From positions 2,356,001-2,420,000 of the forward strand of contig NZ_JAGIOC010000001.1 of NCBI RefSeq assembly GCF_017876515.1: a DNA stretch of 64,000 nt, in the 5' to 3' direction. The translations under genes were made by a program, and so were the position numbers. Position 1 is the first letter of the stretch. Each line of letters opens with the position of its first letter. Source of the stretch: Brachybacterium fresconis (GTDB lineage: Bacteria; Actinomycetota; Actinomycetes; Actinomycetales; Dermabacteraceae). A model generated the notes under the pieces. It saw nothing but the letters and a program-made list of their open reading frames with translations, was not told the origin of the DNA and made no database searches. Positions 61,226 through 64,000 of the stretch are shown in pieces.

Positions 61226-61351
61226 ATGATGATCACCCGCCGACGCACCCTCGCCCTGCTCGCCGCCGCCGGATCTCTGCCCGCCCTCGCCGCCTGCGGG
61301 CCGAATGCCTCCGGCGGCTCCGGCGAAGGCGGCGACGCCCTGGGCGGCTGA
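61226..61351 (+). pseudogene. Truncated sugar-binding lipoprotein, leader only
   Basis: 41 codons: MMITRRRTLALLAAAGSLPALAAC, lipobox with Cys 24, then GPNASGGSGEGG and a stop at 61349-61351. The leader matches those of the binding proteins at 46501 and 60706, and GGAAGG lies 5 bases upstream, so initiation signals are intact. The whole binding domain is missing. The break is where a glycosidase fragment begins, in another frame. At best it yields a short lipopeptide. Confidence 0.85.
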
Positions 61352-61848
61352 GCGCCATCGCCCGGCGGATCCACGGTCCCCTGACCGCCGACGGGACGCT
61401 GTCGACCTTCCGCGACGGGCCTGCGATGGACCGCTCGGATCACCCCTCCCACCTGCTCGCCTACGGCATGGTGCCGCCGACCGGGACGATCCCGCCCGCT
61501 GCCGCCGAACAGGCGCTGGCGGACGTGCTCGCACACTGGGACTGGGACTCCACCTGGGGGTGGGACTACCCGGGCCTGGCCATGACCGCGGCCCGGCTCC
61601 GACGCCCGGAGACCGCGGTCGACGCGCTGCTGCGGGAGACGATCAAGAACCGCTGCGATGGTGCCGGGCATTTCCCGCAGCGCCCCGGGCTGCCCGTCTA
61701 CCTGCCCGCGAACGGCGGCACGCTCACCGCGCTCGCCCTGATGGCGGCCGGGTGGGACGGCGGTCCCGCGGCGCCCGGGCTGCCGGCGGCCTGGGGCGCC
61801 CGATCCGAGGGGATCCTGCCGCTGCCGGGGCAGCTGGGACCGGAGTGA
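61352..61848 (+). pseudogene. C-terminal fragment of a glycosidase-like protein
   Basis: About 165 residues open from the stub stop, with no start codon of its own near the junction. HWDWDSTWGWDYPGLAMTAARL, RPETAVDALL, KNRCDGAGHFPQ and LPVYLPANGGTLTALALMAAGWDG resemble the end of (alpha/alpha)6-barrel glycosidase-like proteins; I cannot name the family with certainty. The N-terminal catalytic part is absent. Joined to the binding-protein leader by a deletion at about 61340-61352. Confidence 0.7.
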
Positions 61849-61996
61849 TCTCCCGGCACGCCGCCCCAGGGGTCCGCTGGCCCGCCCCGCCTCGCGCACC
61901 GCCCCGGCGGCCGATCCGCCACGCCTCGTTCACCTGCCCGCCATCCCGTCCCGCTAGCGTGCCCGGCACCGGCGGAGCTCGCGGACGGAGGCACGT

Positions 61997-62728
61997 GTGG
62001 ACGTCACCGCGTGGGCCATCGGTCTCATGGAGCTCCTCGGCGGACCGGGCATCGCCCTGGTCATCGCCGCCGAAGCGCTTTTCCCGCCGGTCCCCGGCGA
62101 GGTGCTGCTGCCCTTCGCGGGGGTCTCCGCCGCGGCGAACGGCCAGCACGTGCTGGTCCCGATCCTGTGGACGACGGCCGGGTCGGTGCTCGGCGGGCTC
62201 GGGGTGTACGGCGTCGGCCGTGCTCTGGGCGAGCGCCGCACCCGCGCGCTGATCGACCGGATCCCGCTGCTGGAGCAGAAGGACGTCGACGTCGCTCTGC
62301 GGTTCTTCGCGCGCTTCGGGTTCCCGGCCGTGGCGCTGGCCCGCTTCGTGCCCATGGTGCGCACGCTCATCTCGATCCCGGCCGGGATCGAGAAGATGCC
62401 CGTGAGTGTGTTCGCCCTGGCCACCGGTCTGGGATCGGGGATCTGGAACGCCGTGTTCGTGATCGCCGGCTACGGGTTCGGTCTCGCCGGCGGCGAGCTG
62501 CTCGAGGGCTTCGTCCGGCTCTACTCCCTGATCGTCGCGGGTGTGGGGGCCCTCGCCGCGATCGGGCTGCTCACCCAGCGTCTGCGCGGTCGACGCCGCG
62601 CCGCCGGCGAGGGAACGCACGATGCCCGCCCCCTGTCCGAGCGTGCGGGAGGGACCGCCGCCGTTCGCGAGCGGCCGAGCGATGTCTCCCCCGATTCCGG
62701 GCCGGAGCCGCCTACGCTCGACGAATGA
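61997..62728 (+). CDS. DedA-family membrane protein
   Basis: 243 residues with about five hydrophobic segments. EALFPPVPGEVLLPFAGVSAA near the start and FFARFGFPAVALARFVPMVRTLISIPAGIEKM are the DedA/VTT signatures, the latter with the conserved Arg and Pro. DedA proteins take part in lipid transport and membrane homeostasis. GTG 61997 with GGAG about 6 bases upstream. A polar C-terminal tail of about 45 residues follows the last helix. Its stop overlaps the Sir2 start (ATGA). Confidence 0.93.
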   Translation: MDVTAWAIGLMELLGGPGIALVIAAEALFPPVPGEVLLPFAGVSAAANGQHVLVPILWTTAGSVLGGLGVYGVGRALGERRTRALIDRIPLLEQKDVDVALRFFARFGFPAVALARFVPMVRTLISIPAGIEKMPVSVFALATGLGSGIWNAVFVIAGYGFGLAGGELLEGFVRLYSLIVAGVGALAAIGLLTQRLRGRRRAAGEGTHDARPLSERAGGTAAVRERPSDVSPDSGPEPPTLDE

Positions 62729-63828
62729 GCAGCGAGCGGGCACCGGCCGACGGTGCGGGCGCGGCCGGCTCCGGTCGTGCCGGCCCGGTGCCGGAGTCGG
62801 GGCGCGCCGGCCCTGCACCGGGGTCGGGGCGCGCCGGCCCCGCGCCCGAGACCGGTCGCGCCGGGCCGGCCGCCGACGTCGGACGCTGGTTCTCCACCGC
62901 CACCGCCGCGCCCCTGGACGGGCCCGGCCCCACGCGCGGCGGTCCGCGCATGACCGCCTGGGGCCCGATGGTCGGCGCCGAGTACGGGCGTCGCAGCCCG
63001 CAGGACGAGGTGTCCGATGCCCTCGGTCTGCTGCGCGGACGCCCGGTCGCGGTGCTGACCGGTGCGGGGATGTCCACCGGCTCCGGCCTGCCGGACTACC
63101 GCGGTCGGGATGCCGTGCCCCGCTCCCCCATGACCTACCAGGAGTTCATGGGGCACGACCTGGCCCGGCGCCGCTACTGGGCGCGCTCGACCGTCGGCTG
63201 GGAGCAGTTCAACCGGGCCCGGCCCGGCCGCTCCCACCGGCTGCTCGCGGCGCTCGGCGAGGCGGTCTTCAGCCCGACGGCGGTGATCACCCAGAACGTC
63301 GACGGCCTGCACCAGGCCGCCGGCTCCGCGCCCGTCATCGACCTGCACGGGCGCCTGGACCGGGTGCGCTGCCAGCGCTGCGACGCCCTCTCCTCGCGCG
63401 CCGCGCTGCACTCGCGGATGCTCACGATGAATCCCGAGCTCGCCGCCCGCCTGCCGGATCTGGCCGCCGACGCCGCACAGGCGCCCGACGGGGACGCCGA
63501 GGTGGACCGCACCAGCAGCTTCCGCTACCCGCCCTGCCCGCTGTGCGGCGGGATCCTCAAGCCCGACGTGGTGTTCTTCGGGGAGTCCGCCCGGCGCGAG
63601 GTGGTCGCCTCCGCCTTCGCCGCGCTCGAGGAGGCGGAGGTGCTGCTGGTGCTCGGCTCGAGCCTGACCGTGCAGTCCGGGCTGCGGTTCGTGCGCGCCG
63701 CCGGTCGCCAGCACAAACCCGTGGTGATCCTCAACGACGGGCCCACCCGCGCCGACCCCGATGCCACGATGCGCCTGCACGGACGGCTGGAGGACGTGCT
63801 GGCCGGCTGGCTGCCGGCGGCGGCCTGA
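62725..63828 (+). CDS. Sir2-family NAD-dependent protein deacylase
   Basis: 367 residues. NAD-binding GAGMSTGSGLPDYRG (about 113-127), TQNVDGLHQAAGS and the catalytic His in DLHGRLDRVRC are intact; zinc cysteines are in CQRC and CPLCG. PDVVFFGE and LGSSLTVQSGLRFV complete the family blocks. The first 55 residues are an unusual extension with four repeats of SGRAGPAP type, encoded by 27-30-base DNA repeats (about 62770-62870). An internal ATG near 62950 would remove the extension, but the overlap with DedA favours 62725. Removes acyl groups from lysines, releasing nicotinamide. Confidence 0.94.
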   Translation: MSSERAPADGAGAAGSGRAGPVPESGRAGPAPGSGRAGPAPETGRAGPAADVGRWFSTATAAPLDGPGPTRGGPRMTAWGPMVGAEYGRRSPQDEVSDALGLLRGRPVAVLTGAGMSTGSGLPDYRGRDAVPRSPMTYQEFMGHDLARRRYWARSTVGWEQFNRARPGRSHRLLAALGEAVFSPTAVITQNVDGLHQAAGSAPVIDLHGRLDRVRCQRCDALSSRAALHSRMLTMNPELAARLPDLAADAAQAPDGDAEVDRTSSFRYPPCPLCGGILKPDVVFFGESARREVVASAFAALEEAEVLLVLGSSLTVQSGLRFVRAAGRQHKPVVILNDGPTRADPDATMRLHGRLEDVLAGWLPAAA

Positions 63829-63838
63829 ACGGGGCGTC

Positions 63839-64000
63839 TCACCGCTGGGACCGCGCCGTCACCCACGCGGCGTAGCCGCCCGCGAGGTGCCGCAGATGCC
63901 CCTCGCGGCCGCTCCAGGCCGGGCGGAGATGCTCGAGCGCCTGCGCGGAGCGCGTCCCGCCCTGGCAGTACAGCACCACCTCACCGCCCCCGACGCCGCC
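63839..64000 (-). CDS. Rhodanese-like domain protein, 5' part missing
   Basis: 53 residues of the C-terminal end, open to the window edge. EVVLYCQGGTRSAQALEHL contains the active-site Cys in the CxxGxRS loop of rhodaneses; HLRHLAGGYAAWV is the typical last helix. It could be a single-domain sulfurtransferase or the end of a longer protein (for instance a MoeZ-type enzyme); the sequence beyond the window would decide. Converges with the Sir2 gene, 10 bases apart. Confidence 0.85.
   Translation of the reverse strand, partial: GGVGGGEVVLYCQGGTRSAQALEHLRPAWSGREGHLRHLAGGYAAWVTARSQR

Overview
High-GC actinobacterial chromosome, most like Brachybacterium or a related Dermabacteraceae genus. This is an inference from the GC-rich codons, the GTG/TTG starts and the gene content; no rRNA or other marker gene is present. 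The window is an accessory sugar-catabolism region with a few housekeeping genes at its edges. I saw no tRNA, rRNA, CRISPR array or intact insertion sequence.

Layout. 1-2.3 kb: 3' end of a LacI-type regulator translationally coupled to thyA and folA. 2.4-7.05 kb (minus): CUT1 sugar ABC operon with two paralogous binding proteins and two permeases; one binding protein has an apparent frameshift at its N-terminus. 7.5-21 kb: L-arabinose region with a ChvE/MmsA/MmsB-type importer (minus), a LacI-type regulator, araB, araD, a BCCT transporter, araA and an alditol-oxidase-like flavoenzyme. A near-palindromic operator (TGTGAACGTTCACA type) lies in three promoters and ties importer, araB and araA into one regulon. 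21-31.8 kb: L-rhamnose region. Leftward are an MFS transporter, an alpha/beta hydrolase and a fusion of a sugar isomerase/epimerase barrel with a BNR-type beta-propeller; rightward are rhaI, a bifunctional rhaD and rhaB. 31.8-34.4 kb: a scar with two pieces of an IS1380-type transposase on either side of a metallo-beta-lactamase-fold gene, then a second MBL-like gene behind a MerR/SoxR-type operator. 34.7-41.1 kb: a complete mevalonate pathway operon (six overlapping or nearly overlapping genes) from acetoacetyl-CoA to IPP/DMAPP. 41.1-46.3 kb: LacI-type regulator, MFS transporter and GH78 alpha-L-rhamnosidase. 46.5-47.8 kb: orphan sugar-binding lipoprotein. 48.1-54.5 kb (minus): Opp/Dpp-type ABC operon with an extra 83-residue membrane protein. 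54.8-60.7 kb (minus): two Gfo/Idh/MocA oxidoreductases and a CUT1 ABC transporter. 60.7-61.85 kb: operator-rich region, a binding-protein stub and a glycosidase C-terminal fragment joined by a deletion. 62-64 kb: DedA protein, Sir2 deacylase and a partial rhodanese.

How it fits together. The genes describe uptake and breakdown of plant cell-wall sugars: L-arabinose to D-xylulose-5-P (araA, araB, araD) and L-rhamnose to DHAP and lactaldehyde/lactate (rhaI, rhaB, rhaD), with extracellular or imported rhamnosides opened by the GH78 enzyme. A second operator (TGARWCGWYTCA type) occurs before the rhaI/MFS divergent pair, before the MFS/rhamnosidase pair and before the decayed stub near 61.2 kb, so the regulator at 41.1-42.2 kb probably controls dispersed rhamnose genes. 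A third motif (AAGCGCTT) is shared by the orphan binding protein and the CUT1 operon at 57.5-60.7 kb, so the orphan may use that operon's permeases.

Most starts were fixed by a purine-rich ribosome-binding site 5-8 bases upstream or by ATGA-type overlaps. Family assignments come from reading translated motifs, not from database searches.
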